Positions 1 to 7,060 of a DNA stretch of 10,738 bases are shown here, one piece after another (position 1 is the first letter of the stretch; each line of letters begins with the position of its first letter). The DNA comes from Scytonema sp. UIC 10036 (GTDB lineage Bacteria > Cyanobacteriota > Cyanobacteriia > Cyanobacteriales > Nostocaceae). The stretch covers positions 1-10,738 of the forward strand of contig NZ_WJFC01000316.1 in NCBI RefSeq assembly GCF_009725235.1. Direction: 5' to 3'. The notes below the pieces were generated by a model. It was not told the origin of the DNA. It made no database searches and saw only the letters and a program-made list of their open reading frames with translations. A program made the position numbers and the translations under genes.

Positions 1-627
1 TAGCAAATTTCCTGCCCCATCCCACCACCGCAACCAATAACCTGTTCTAGCTTCTTTTGTTCCTTGCCACGTCCCCAGATATAACCCGACTGAATCCATC
101 CAATGACGACCATTTTCATCGGGTTGCTTCAATTCGTAGCGTCTATTTTCCAGTTGATAATATTCCAACAACCCACCATCCGGGTCAAATATTACATACA
201 CTGGCACCTGCAAAATTTGCTCGTAAAAAAACCATTTTCCCGGTGGATAAGTCCGCTTTACCGAATATTCTTCTCCCTGTGTCTCGGATAAAAATTCCAT
301 CACCACCGCAGGGACTTCTCCTTCTAAATTTGGTGTGTAGCTTCTGCGTTCTGCTATGACTTCATTCACCGAGGCGATGTAAACCCAATCCGGTGCTTTC
401 ACTATCAATTCCCCGTTGAGTGTCGCACACAGACCAAAATTGGAAGCTACTAACATTTTCTCTTGGATAAAACCACTGATTTCCAAACTTTCTCGCAACG
501 CACCAGCCAACAGTGGCTGACCTGTATTTTCCACTGGTTCATCCTCTAATTGAAAATCTTCGGGCAACGCTTCCCACGATATTACCAGTTCACTGACTCT
601 TTTGGTTGCATCGAGTTGGGTTACCAT
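1..627 (-). CDS. Uma2 family endonuclease-like protein, copy 1 (partial, 3' end outside window)
   Basis: This is the first 209 codons of a gene whose C-terminus lies beyond the left edge; copies 2 and 3 suggest about 34 more residues. It belongs to the Uma2 (DUF820) group, which has a PD-(D/E)XK nuclease fold and no settled cellular role. The putative catalytic residues match copy 2: the D of APDW near residue 80, the E of VVMEFLSE near 111 and the K of SVKRTY near 124. The frame is open to the edge, so the copy looks intact as far as visible. The start is the ATG at 625-627, preceded on the minus strand by AAGG eight bases away. It differs from the other copies near the N-terminus (QLDATKRVSEL instead of QLGAAKRVNEL). 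The fold is inferred from motifs; nuclease activity is not shown. Confidence 0.85.
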   Translation of the reverse strand, partial: MVTQLDATKRVSELVISWEALPEDFQLEDEPVENTGQPLLAGALRESLEISGFIQEKMLVASNFGLCATLNGELIVKAPDWVYIASVNEVIAERRSYTPNLEGEVPAVVMEFLSETQGEEYSVKRTYPPGKWFFYEQILQVPVYVIFDPDGGLLEYYQLENRRYELKQPDENGRHWMDSVGLYLGTWQGTKEARTGYWLRWWDGAGNLL

Positions 628-708
628 ATATACTGCCTTGGGTGTGTTTCTTTTTATTTTATCGTTGCCAATTCTGGATGAGTTGGATACCGGAGGCTGA
701 GCAGAGCT

Positions 709-768
709 ATACGGGAGGCGGCAGCCCACAGTCAGGCATTCCCAGCCAGAGGCAGTGGAGCGAGGTGG
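709..768 (+). repeat. Hairpin-type interspersed repeat, degenerate copy 1
   Basis: The stretch reads ATACGGGAGGCGG, then CAGTCAGGCATTCCCAG, then GAGCGAGGTGG. It therefore follows the same plan as the clean copies at 3786-3950, but the complementary arms of both hairpins have decayed. It lies upstream of Uma2 copy 1 and just beyond the stop of copy 2. A partial extra piece of the same kind (GATACCGGAGGCTGAG) precedes it at 686-701. It has the same orientation as all other copies in the window. Confidence 0.75.
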
Positions 769-788
769 TAAGAAGTTTCGACTGCCCG

Positions 789-1520
789 CTAGTCTGTGGG
801 CAAATTATTCGGATCGATACCTTGAGATTGCAAATAAGCAATCAACCGTTCTTTTTGCTGACGTTCTTGTTCAATCATTTCCACTGCCCAAGGTAGCAAA
901 TTCCCTGCGCCATCCCACCACCGCAACCAATATCCTGTTCTAGCTTCTTTTGTTCCTTGCCATGTCCCCAAATATAACCCGACTGAATCCATCCAATGAC
1001 GACCATTTTCGTCTGGTTGCTTCAATTCGTAGCGTCTATTTTCCAGTTGATAATATTCCAACAACCCACCATCCGGGTCAAATATTACATACACTGGCAC
1101 CTGCAAAATTTGCTCGTAAAAAAACCATTTTCCCGGTGGATAAGTCCGCTTTACTGAATATTCTTCTCCCTGTGTCTCGGATAAAAATTCCATCACCACT
1201 GCGGGGACTTCTCCTTCTAAATTCGGTGTGTAGCTTCTGCGTTCTGAGATGACTTCATTGACACGGGGAACATAAACCCAATCCGGTGCTTTCACTATCA
1301 ATTCCCCGTTCACTGTCGCACACAAACCAAAATTGGAAGCTATTAACATCTTCTCTTGGATGAAACCACTGATTTCTAAACTTTCTCGCAACGCACCAGC
1401 CAACAGTGGCTGACCTGTATTTTCCACTGGTTCATCCTCTAATTGAAAATCTTTGGGCAACGCTTCCCACGATATTACCAGTTCATTGACTCTTTTGGCT
1501 GCACCGAGTTGGGTTACCAT
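789..1520 (-). CDS. Uma2 family endonuclease-like protein, copy 2
   Basis: A complete 243-residue member of the Uma2 (DUF820) family, which adopts the PD-(D/E)XK nuclease fold. The putative active-site residues are D80 (APDW), E111 (VVMEFLSE) and K124 (SVKRTY), followed by the typical family strand PVYVIFDPD at about 142-150. An N-terminal helical part (SWEALP, residues 17-22) and a charged C-terminal helix (EQERQQKERLIAYL) followed by GIDPNNLP are also usual in cyanobacterial members. The ATG at 1518-1520 has AAAGG eight bases upstream. It differs from copies 1 and 3 in the segment VPRVNEVISERR (residues 84-95). It sits between the two other copies with spacers of about 160 bp, enough for its own promoter. 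DNA cleavage and target are unknown. Confidence 0.9.
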   Translation of the reverse strand: MVTQLGAAKRVNELVISWEALPKDFQLEDEPVENTGQPLLAGALRESLEISGFIQEKMLIASNFGLCATVNGELIVKAPDWVYVPRVNEVISERRSYTPNLEGEVPAVVMEFLSETQGEEYSVKRTYPPGKWFFYEQILQVPVYVIFDPDGGLLEYYQLENRRYELKQPDENGRHWMDSVGLYLGTWQGTKEARTGYWLRWWDGAGNLLPWAVEMIEQERQQKERLIAYLQSQGIDPNNLPTD

Positions 1521-1582
1521 ATATACTGCCTTTGGTCTACTTATTTTGATTTTATCGTTGCCAATTCTGGATGCGATCGATA

Positions 1583-1640
1583 CTGGCGGCTAAGCCTCAA
1601 GTTAGGCATTCCCAGGCTGCAGCCCAGGAACGAGGTGGTA
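1583..1640 (+). repeat. Hairpin-type interspersed repeat, degenerate copy 2
   Basis: GGCGGCTAAGCCTCAAG, then TTAGGCATTCCCAGGC, then GCCCAGGAACGAGGTGG follow the plan of the clean copies at 3786-3950. The second hairpin is partly preserved (CCCAGGCTGCAGCCCAGG). It lies about 65-120 bp upstream of the start of Uma2 copy 2 and before the stop of copy 3. The orientation is the same as that of the other copies. Confidence 0.75.
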
Positions 1641-1680
1641 CAAAGTTTCGACTGCCCATCAGAATTTATGTGGCGAAGTA

Positions 1681-2433
1681 CTAGTCAGTGGGCAAATTAT
1701 TTGGATCGATACCTTGAGATTGCAAATAAGCAATCAACCGTTCTTTTTGCTGACGTTCTTGTTCGGCGCGTTGACGTTCTTGTTCAATCATTTCCACTGC
1801 CCAAGGTAGCAAATTCCCGGAGCGCTCCCACCACCGCAACCAATAACCTGTTCTGCCTCCTTTTGTTCCTTGCCACGTCCCCAAATATAACCCGACTGAA
1901 TCCATCCAATGACGACCATTTTCATCGGGTTGCTTCAATTCGTAGCGTCTATTTTCCAGTTGATAATATTCCAACAACCCACCATCCGGGTCAAATATTA
2001 CATACACTGGCACCTGCAAAATTTGCTCGTAAAAAAACCATTTTCCCGGTGGATAAGTCCGCTTTACCGAATATTCTTCTCCCTGTGTCTCGGATAAAAA
2101 TTCCATCACCACCGCAGGGACTTCCCCTTCTAAATTCGGTGTGTAGCTTCTGCGTTCTGCTATGACTTCATTCACCGAGGCGACGTAAACCCAATCCGGT
2201 GCTTTCACTATCAATTCCCCGTTGAGTGTCGCACACAGACCAAAATTGGAAGCTATTAACATTTTCTCTTGGATAAAACCACTGATTTCCAAACTTTCTC
2301 GCAACGCACCAGCCAACAGTGGCTGACCTGTATTTTCCACTGGTTCATCCTCTAATTGAAAATCTTTGGGCAACGCTTCCCACGATATTACCAGTTCATT
2401 GACTCTTTTGGCTGCACCGAGTTGGGTTACCAT
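1681..2433 (-). CDS. Uma2 family endonuclease-like protein, copy 3
   Basis: A complete 250-residue Uma2 (DUF820) family protein, nearly identical to copies 1 and 2. The putative PD-(D/E)XK residues D80, E111 and K124 are conserved. I start it at the ATG at 2431-2433, which matches the other two copies and has AAAGG eight bases upstream. The frame is open 30 codons further, but that extension would be translated from the leader and the hairpin repeat and has no equivalent in copies 1 and 2. The C-terminal helix has one extra seven-residue repeat (AEQERQR-type), caused by a 21-bp direct duplication at 1752-1785. Near the C-terminus it also differs as GGRTGYWLRWWERSGNLL, where copies 1 and 2 have EARTGYWLRWWDGAGNLL. 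Its role is unknown. Confidence 0.9.
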   Translation of the reverse strand: MVTQLGAAKRVNELVISWEALPKDFQLEDEPVENTGQPLLAGALRESLEISGFIQEKMLIASNFGLCATLNGELIVKAPDWVYVASVNEVIAERRSYTPNLEGEVPAVVMEFLSETQGEEYSVKRTYPPGKWFFYEQILQVPVYVIFDPDGGLLEYYQLENRRYELKQPDENGRHWMDSVGLYLGTWQGTKGGRTGYWLRWWERSGNLLPWAVEMIEQERQRAEQERQQKERLIAYLQSQGIDPNNLPTD

Positions 2434-2492
2434 ATATACTGCCTTTGGTCTACTTATTTTGATTTTATCGTTGCCAATTCTGGATGCGATCG

Positions 2493-2552
2493 ATACTGGC
2501 GGCTGCAGCCCACAGTTAGGCATTCCCAGGCGGAGCCACAGGATCGAGGTGG
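2493..2552 (+). repeat. Hairpin-type interspersed repeat, degenerate copy 3
   Basis: ATACTGGCGGCTGCAGCC, then CAGTTAGGCATTCCCAGG, then GGATCGAGGTGG follow the plan of the clean copies at 3786-3950. It fills much of the gap between Uma2 copy 3 and the stop codon of the Xre-type gene at 2586. It is closest to the copy upstream of Uma2 copy 2: both are followed by the same bases, TACAAAGTTTCGACTGCCC, up to about 2572. Confidence 0.75.
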
Positions 2553-2585
2553 TACAAAGTTTCGACTGCCCATCAGAATTAAGCT

Positions 2586-3110
2586 CTAAGATGTTGCCAC
2601 AGAGTCTATATTTATGTGCTGGTGTTGACGAATTTTGGTCAGTTCACTGCTAAGAAAACCATCAATTTTTGAAACTAAAGTACAATGCTGTAACTTAATA
2701 CCGAGAGCTTCAGCTACCTCAATTACATCATTAAAGCTAGCGTTTTGGTAATCTTTATTTTCATATTCTTTGAGTTTTTCTTCTGTTAATCTAGTGAGTG
2801 CAGCCAGTTCCTTAAGACTTATTTTTTGAGCAATTCTAGCTTTTACTAAAAGCTTTCCCATCTCTGAAAAACTGATATTTGAAGTTTGTAAAACTAAAGT
2901 TTCTTCAGGATTATGGTCTAATAAAGATTCATAATCTGCTATTTCGTCTAGCAGGTTTTTAATTTGAGCAAAGTAAGAATCAATCATTAGCTGCCAACCT
3001 TCGGGGTCTTTTTGCTTTTTCTCTTCATTTTGGGAGAAGGTAATAATTGCTTGTTGAAATTTGCCTACCCAAGATTTAGTGACTTGATACTCATACTCAT
3101 TTTTAATCAT
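2586..3110 (-). CDS. Xre-type helix-turn-helix protein, candidate antitoxin or partner of DUF6932 protein
   Basis: A protein of 174 residues. The N-terminal half (about 1-78) is mostly helical and charged, with aromatic residues, and I do not recognise it as a named domain. Residues about 83-138 form a Cro/C1-type helix-turn-helix: KLLVKARIAQKISLKELA as the first helices, LTRLTEEKLKEYE as the recognition region and NDVIEVAEALGIKL as the closing helix. The start is the ATG at 3108-3110, which overlaps the TGA of the upstream gene as ATGA, implying translational coupling. A GTG nine bases further upstream (3119) is a possible alternative. The coupling with a nucleotidyltransferase-like protein suggests an antitoxin or autoregulator; this is inference. 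Its stop lies about 35 bp from the hairpin repeat of the Uma2 array. Confidence 0.85.
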   Translation of the reverse strand: MIKNEYEYQVTKSWVGKFQQAIITFSQNEEKKQKDPEGWQLMIDSYFAQIKNLLDEIADYESLLDHNPEETLVLQTSNISFSEMGKLLVKARIAQKISLKELAALTRLTEEKLKEYENKDYQNASFNDVIEVAEALGIKLQHCTLVSKIDGFLSSELTKIRQHQHINIDSVATS

Positions 3111-3550
3111 AGCTCCCACTCCCGTAAATCGATAGCTATAATGCCTTTCCGGTTTTGCTGCCTGTCTCGTTGGAAAAACTCTATTGACATTGTAGACTCA
3201 TCCACAGGTCGATCGGATGGATAAATTTCACCTCCATACCTAGCTTTTTGGGCTGCACTGTTATAAAAATTTAATAATAAGCGTGCATTTTTCCTTAAAT
3301 ACTCGATTTCCACATCATCGCGATCCCAACACATATCAAAATCTTGAGGATTTGGTTCAGAGGTTACAAAACTTCCATTTAAATATCTAGTCCTAGATTT
3401 AGCTGCCTTAAGTAGCGTTAATACTTCTTCAATTCCCTTAATTAAATTACGTCGGCGTAGGTTATACCCAAATCTTTCTTTAAATTCATTCCAATCACAA
3501 AAATGCACCTCTGGTGGCAGATTGCTGTTTTCATCAAAGTCAGGAATCAT
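3107..3550 (-). CDS. DUF6932-like protein with nucleotidyltransferase-type GS...DxD motif
   Basis: A 147-residue protein resembling the DUF6932 family. It opens with DENSNLPPEVHFCDWNEFKERF, the family-like start with the 'LPPG/EVH' pattern. Residues 59-72 read GSFVTSEPNPQDFD: a GS dipeptide followed by a DxD (D70, D72), the arrangement of minimal nucleotidyltransferase domains. A third acidic residue could be D141 in IIAIDL, but that is uncertain. The ATG is at 3548-3550; I see no strong ribosome binding site. It is the first gene of a two-gene operon with the Xre-type protein, overlapping it by four bases. Nucleotidyltransferase-fold proteins paired with DNA-binding partners occur in toxin-antitoxin systems, so a toxin role is plausible but unproven. 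Substrate unknown. Confidence 0.8.
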   Translation of the reverse strand: MIPDFDENSNLPPEVHFCDWNEFKERFGYNLRRRNLIKGIEEVLTLLKAAKSRTRYLNGSFVTSEPNPQDFDMCWDRDDVEIEYLRKNARLLLNFYNSAAQKARYGGEIYPSDRPVDESTMSIEFFQRDRQQNRKGIIAIDLREWEL

Positions 3551-3785
3551 TTAATAGCGAGATAGTACTAAAAAATTACTGTTATAAAGCCTATCATTAA
3601 AGTTAATAAACGCTTAGATATCAGAATGCTACTTCAACCAAACACTGATTCTTTTAATAAATTCTCATCAATGAAGTATAAATTTATCTGCGTGTATCCG
3701 CGTGCGTCTGCGGTTCCTTAACTCTGTGTATTGCACTCAATTGAAACGCTATAGTATCAAGAACAGTTACAAGGTTCTGCAGATC
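3551..3785. other. Intergenic region upstream of the DUF6932/Xre operon
   Basis: AT-rich, with no convincing gene. It must contain the operon promoter, but I cannot assign boxes with confidence; TATAAC on the minus strand near 3580 is a weak -10 candidate. At about 3685-3715 there is an imperfect decamer series (ATCTGCGTGT, ATCCGCGTGC, GTCTGCGGTT), which resembles a short intergenic motif recurrent in cyanobacterial genomes. No terminator with a T-tract is visible. Confidence 0.5.
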
Positions 3786-3950
3786 AATACGGGAGGCGGA
3801 GCCTCCAGTAAGGCATTCCCAGGCTCCGCCTGGGAACGAGGTGCTGATGAAGGGAATACGGGAGGCGGAGCCTCGAGTCAGGCATTCCCAGGCTCCGCCT
3901 GGGAACGAGGTGCTGATGAAGGGAACGAGGTGCTGATGAAGGGAACGAGG
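3786..3950 (+). repeat. Tandem array of double-hairpin interspersed repeat (69-bp and 20-bp units)
   Basis: Two 69-bp units begin at 3786 and 3855, followed by extra 20-bp units (GGGAACGAGGTGCTGATGAA) at 3901 and 3921 and a half unit at 3941-3950. Each 69-bp unit can form two hairpins. The first is GGAGGC-GGA-GCCTCC (3792-3806; one arm base is changed in the second unit). The second is TTCCCAGGC-TCC-GCCTGGGAA (3816-3836 and its counterpart in the second unit), a perfect 9-bp stem with a 3-base loop. The array ends one base before the clpB stop codon, so it forms the immediate 3' region of clpB and may act as its transcript end or stabiliser. No transposase is present; the mode of spread is unknown. 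Confidence 0.9.
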
Positions 3951-3951
3951 T

Positions 3952-6621
3952 TTATGCTTCGCTTGATGCTTCCATCAACAAAGTTTTGCTCTGTGTCGCT
4001 GGTACCTTCATCACCATTTTCTTACTAAACACCAGTTCGTTATCCCGGACATCGATCGCGACCGTATCACCGGGAACAAACGTATTCTCCAACAACTTAG
4101 TTGCCAATGGGTTTTCTACTTCCCGTTGGATTGCTCGTTTAATCGGTCTTGCACCGTAAGCTGGATCGTATCCCACTTCTACCAAGCGATCGCAAGCTGC
4201 AGCAGAGATTTCCAAGGAAATTTTCTGCTCGTTGAGGAGGCTTTCCACTCGTTTGAGTTGAATGCGTACAATTTGTCGCATTTCATTGCGATTGAGAGTG
4301 TGGAACAAAATAGTATCATCAACCCGGTTGAGAAACTCTGGGCGGAAGTGAGAACGCAAAGCATTCATCACCCGGTTCTGCATTTTGGCATAATTGGCAT
4401 CATCACCAGATATATCCAGTATGTGTTCGCTACCGATATTACTGGTCATCACAATCACACTGTTGCGAAAATCAACCGTCCGTCCCTGAGAATCAGTAAT
4501 TCTCCCATCATCAAGCACTTGCAACAAAATATTAAACACATCGGGGTGAGCTTTTTCCACCTCATCCAGTAACACCACAGAGTAAGGACGGCGGCGCACT
4601 GCTTCTGAAAGCTGACCTCCTTCCTCATAACCCACGTACCCTGGAGGCGCACCCACTAACCTAGATACCGAGTGTTTCTCCATATACTCCGACATATCCA
4701 AACGCACCAAAGCGTCAGCCGAATCAAAGAGAAACTGTGCCAATGCACGAGCCAGTTCTGTTTTCCCCACACCCGTCGGTCCCATAAACAAGAAGGAACC
4801 GATAGGACGACTGGGGTCTTTCATCCCCGCACGGGCGCGACGAATGGCAGCAGCCACAGCCGATACAGCTTCCTCTTGCCCAACCACTCGTTCGTGCAGG
4901 TGACTTTCCAATTGCAACAACTTTTGCCGTTCCGATGCCAGCAAGCGGTTCACGGGAATGCCCGTCCATTTTGCCACAATCTCCGCAATATCGGCTTCTG
5001 TTACCTGTTCTCGCAGTAAAGTCGCTCCCACACTTTGAATTTCTAACAGTTGGGTTTCTTTAGCTTCGCGATCGCGCTGCACTCCTTCCAACTTACCATA
5101 CTTCAACTGTGCGGCTTTATTCAAATCATACGCCCGTTCTGCTTGTTCAATTTGCACCCGCAGCTTTTCTTCTTCCTGTTTCAAAGCACTAATTGCTTCC
5201 AACAGTTGCTTTTCACCCTGCCATTGATTGTTTAACGTCTGCTGTTTCTCCGTCAAATTGGTAATTTCTTGCTCAATTCGCTCAAAACGTTCTTTTGTTT
5301 GAGCCGTTGCCTTTTCTTCCCCAGCCAGAGATAACTTTTCCATTTCCAACTGCATCAACCGTCGGTCAATGATTTCCAATTCTGTTGGCTTGGAAGTAAT
5401 CTCCATTTTCAACTGTGCTGCTGCTTCATCCACCAAGTCTATCGCCTTATCGGGTAAGAAGCGGTCGGAAATATACCTAGCTGACAGTGTTGCTGCAGCC
5501 ACCAGGGCTGAGTCCGAAATTTTTACATTGTGATGGACTTCGTAACGCTCTTTCAATCCCCGCAGAATGGAAATCGTATCCTCTACACTCGGTTGATCCA
5601 CAAAAACTTGTTGAAAGCGCCGTTCCAGAGCCGCATCTTTCTCAATAAATTTACGGTACTCATCCAAAGTTGTTGCCCCAATACACCGCAGTTCTCCCCG
5701 TGCGAGCATTGGTTTGAGCAAATTCCCTGCATCCATTGACCCTTGTTGATTGGAACCGGTACCTACAACAGTGTGCAGTTCGTCAATAAACAGAACAATT
5801 TGCCCGTTGGATTCTGTCACCTCTCGCAGCACCGATTTCAACCGATCTTCAAATTCACCTCGATACTTAGCCCCAGCAATCAAACTGCCAATATCGAGAG
5901 CAATCAACTGACGGTTTTTCAAAGATTCCGGAACATCACCATTCACAATACGCTGCGCCAAGGCTTCTGCGATCGCAGTCTTACCTACTCCAGGTTCACC
6001 TATCAATACCGGGTTATTTTTGCTACGTCGAGACAATACCTGTATCACCCGACGAATTTCATCATCTCGTCCAATAACGGGGTCTAATTTACCAGCTTTT
6101 GCCTGTTCTGTCAAGTCCCTGCCAAACTTTTGTAAAGCTTCATAACGAGACTCCGGATTTTGGTCAGTCACCTTTTGACTGCCACGCACCGATTTAATAG
6201 TAGCCTCAAGCTTAGCCGCATCTACATTAAAACTTTTCAGTACCCTTCGACCAATGCGATCGTCCTCAGTAAAAGCCAAGAGTAAGTGCTCAACCGAGAT
6301 AAAACCATCCTTCATTCTAGCTCTAGCTTCCTCAGCCTTATCCAGCATAAGGTCTAAGCTACGTCCCAGGTAAAGTTGGTCATTTTTCCCCACTTTTGCC
6401 TGACGTTGGGTAAAAGCTTCAAGTTGTTGTTGCAAGCGAGAGGGGTCAATTTCACACCGACTAAAAATACGTGTTGCTAACCCCGTCGGTTCTTCCAACA
6501 GAGCAAGCAGTAGGTGTTCAACATCAAGTTGCTGTTGTTGATAGGCGCGGACAATATCTTGCGATTTGACAATTGCTTCCCAAGCTTTATCAGTAAATTT
6601 ATTCGGATCTGTAGGCTGCAT
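3952..6621 (-). CDS. clpB: ATP-dependent chaperone ClpB (Hsp100 disaggregase)
   Basis: Full-length ClpB of 889 residues. With the DnaK system, ClpB threads aggregated proteins through its hexameric pore using ATP. Domains seen: Clp N-domain (about 1-150); first AAA+ module with Walker A GEPGVGKT (208-215), pore loop KYRG (252-255), Walker B VLFIDE (276-281) and arginines at 334-335; coiled-coil middle domain (about 405-535), which distinguishes ClpB from ClpA/ClpC; second AAA+ module with Walker A GPTGVGKT (614-621), pore loop GYVGY (661-665), Walker B VVLLDE (682-687) and sensor-2 GARP (823-826). No ClpP-binding tripeptide loop is evident, as expected. The ATG at 6619-6621 has only a weak AAAG upstream. 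A heptamer array occupies the leader. I saw no CIRCE operator. Cyanobacteria often carry two ClpB paralogues; which one this is cannot be settled here. Confidence 0.97.
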   Translation of the reverse strand: MQPTDPNKFTDKAWEAIVKSQDIVRAYQQQQLDVEHLLLALLEEPTGLATRIFSRCEIDPSRLQQQLEAFTQRQAKVGKNDQLYLGRSLDLMLDKAEEARARMKDGFISVEHLLLAFTEDDRIGRRVLKSFNVDAAKLEATIKSVRGSQKVTDQNPESRYEALQKFGRDLTEQAKAGKLDPVIGRDDEIRRVIQVLSRRSKNNPVLIGEPGVGKTAIAEALAQRIVNGDVPESLKNRQLIALDIGSLIAGAKYRGEFEDRLKSVLREVTESNGQIVLFIDELHTVVGTGSNQQGSMDAGNLLKPMLARGELRCIGATTLDEYRKFIEKDAALERRFQQVFVDQPSVEDTISILRGLKERYEVHHNVKISDSALVAAATLSARYISDRFLPDKAIDLVDEAAAQLKMEITSKPTELEIIDRRLMQLEMEKLSLAGEEKATAQTKERFERIEQEITNLTEKQQTLNNQWQGEKQLLEAISALKQEEEKLRVQIEQAERAYDLNKAAQLKYGKLEGVQRDREAKETQLLEIQSVGATLLREQVTEADIAEIVAKWTGIPVNRLLASERQKLLQLESHLHERVVGQEEAVSAVAAAIRRARAGMKDPSRPIGSFLFMGPTGVGKTELARALAQFLFDSADALVRLDMSEYMEKHSVSRLVGAPPGYVGYEEGGQLSEAVRRRPYSVVLLDEVEKAHPDVFNILLQVLDDGRITDSQGRTVDFRNSVIVMTSNIGSEHILDISGDDANYAKMQNRVMNALRSHFRPEFLNRVDDTILFHTLNRNEMRQIVRIQLKRVESLLNEQKISLEISAAACDRLVEVGYDPAYGARPIKRAIQREVENPLATKLLENTFVPGDTVAIDVRDNELVFSKKMVMKVPATQSKTLLMEASSEA

Positions 6622-6627
6622 CTTTAC

Positions 6628-6686
6628 GATTTTGGATTTTGGATTTTGGATTTTGGATTTTAGATTTTAGATTTTAGATTTTAGAT
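6628..6686 (+). repeat. Heptamer tandem array in clpB leader (GATTTTG x4, GATTTTA x4)
   Basis: Eight perfect 7-bp units followed by GAT: four GATTTTG units (6628-6655), then four GATTTTA units (6656-6683). The array begins six bases upstream of the clpB start codon on the minus strand, so it replaces the usual leader and ribosome-binding-site region (reading CAAAATC and TAAAATC there). Heptameric short tandem repeats are known from heterocystous cyanobacteria. The block change from G to A suggests two separate expansion steps. Its position makes an effect on clpB expression possible. Confidence 0.95.
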
Positions 6687-6789
6687 AGGGGTTAGGGAAG
6701 AGGCATGTGCTCTTTTCGACCTTGGTTGCAACCACAGAATTCACTTGTTGTGGGCTGCTACCTCAATACTTTATAATATTTTAACTACT

Positions 6790-6840
6790 TGAGGCGGAAC
6801 CTCGCGGTAGACATTCTGTGGCAGTAGCCCAAGAACGAGA
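6790..6840 (+). repeat. Hairpin-type interspersed repeat, strongly decayed copy
   Basis: GAGGCGGAACCTCGCGGTAG, then ACATTC, then AGCCCAAGAACGAGA match the order of the units at 3786-3950 (GAGGCGGAGCCTC, GGCATTC, CCTGGGAACGAGG). The first hairpin survives partly as GAGGCGGAACCTC; the second has lost most of its complementarity. It is in the same orientation as all other copies and lies upstream of clpB. Confidence 0.55.
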
Positions 6841-6949
6841 CTGGTTGGTGGGTATGCAAGATATAAATTTTGATGCTGATTCTAAATTAATATACAAGCA
6901 TTATCGGTGTACTTGTTCTTGTACCTCTGGACTGGTTAGTGGTTAACTA

Positions 6950-6969
6950 GTTGGGTAGGCGCTGCCAAC
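6950..6969. terminator. Imperfect hairpin downstream of the toxin-antitoxin pair
   Basis: GTTG-G-GTAG-GCG-CTGC-CAAC can form an 8-bp stem with one bulged G and one G-T pair. It lies about 90 bp downstream of the toxin stop on the minus strand. There is no T-tract on the transcript side, so it may be a palindromic repeat and not a terminator. Confidence 0.25.
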
Positions 6970-7060
6970 CCTTTCAATACGAACAAATGAACTACTTAAA
7001 GAGAAACGCAAAACCAAATCTCAAATGCTGTCTTTTCCTTGAGTACTTAGCTTCAATTTG

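Larger units (their letters stand above)
1..2580 (-). repeat. Three-copy tandem duplication of a Uma2 gene unit
   Basis: Three near-identical direct units of about 0.9 kb follow one another. The starts of the three genes are at 627, 1520 and 2433, giving periods of 893 and 913 bp. Each unit contains the whole gene, about 60-80 bp of conserved leader upstream of the ATG, and a copy of a hairpin repeat. Similarity between units 2 and 3 continues upstream of the gene to about 2580, just before the stop of the next gene, and then stops. The unit on the left continues beyond the window, so the true copy number may be higher. The 20-bp period difference is mostly a 21-bp in-frame duplication in the third gene. 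Confidence 0.9.
6687..7060. other. Intergenic region between toxin gene and clpB
   Basis: No supported gene. It begins with a remnant of the GGGTTAG-type heptamer (GGGGTTAGGG, 6688-6697), has an AT-rich stretch at about 6765-6785 that may contain the clpB promoter (no confident boxes), a degenerate interspersed repeat at 6790-6840, another short GGTTAGTGGTTA remnant at 6934-6945 and a small imperfect hairpin at 6950-6969. The last 90 bases before the toxin stop show nothing recognisable. Confidence 0.5.

Noticed and set aside
2434..2523. 30-residue N-terminal extension of Uma2 copy 3
   Set aside because: It would be translated from the leader and the hairpin repeat, and copies 1 and 2 lack it. 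The AAAGG site supports the inner ATG.
57..2653. Several plus-strand reading frames antisense to the Uma2 genes, repeated in each copy
   Set aside because: They recur only because the genes recur. The minus-strand frames have Uma2 motifs; the plus-strand peptides do not resemble any family.
3702..4028. Plus-strand reading frame of 108 codons with repeated GGGASS.AFPGSAWERGADEG peptide
   Set aside because: It is a translation of the 69-bp and 20-bp hairpin repeats and then runs antisense into clpB. No ribosome binding site or family resemblance supports it.
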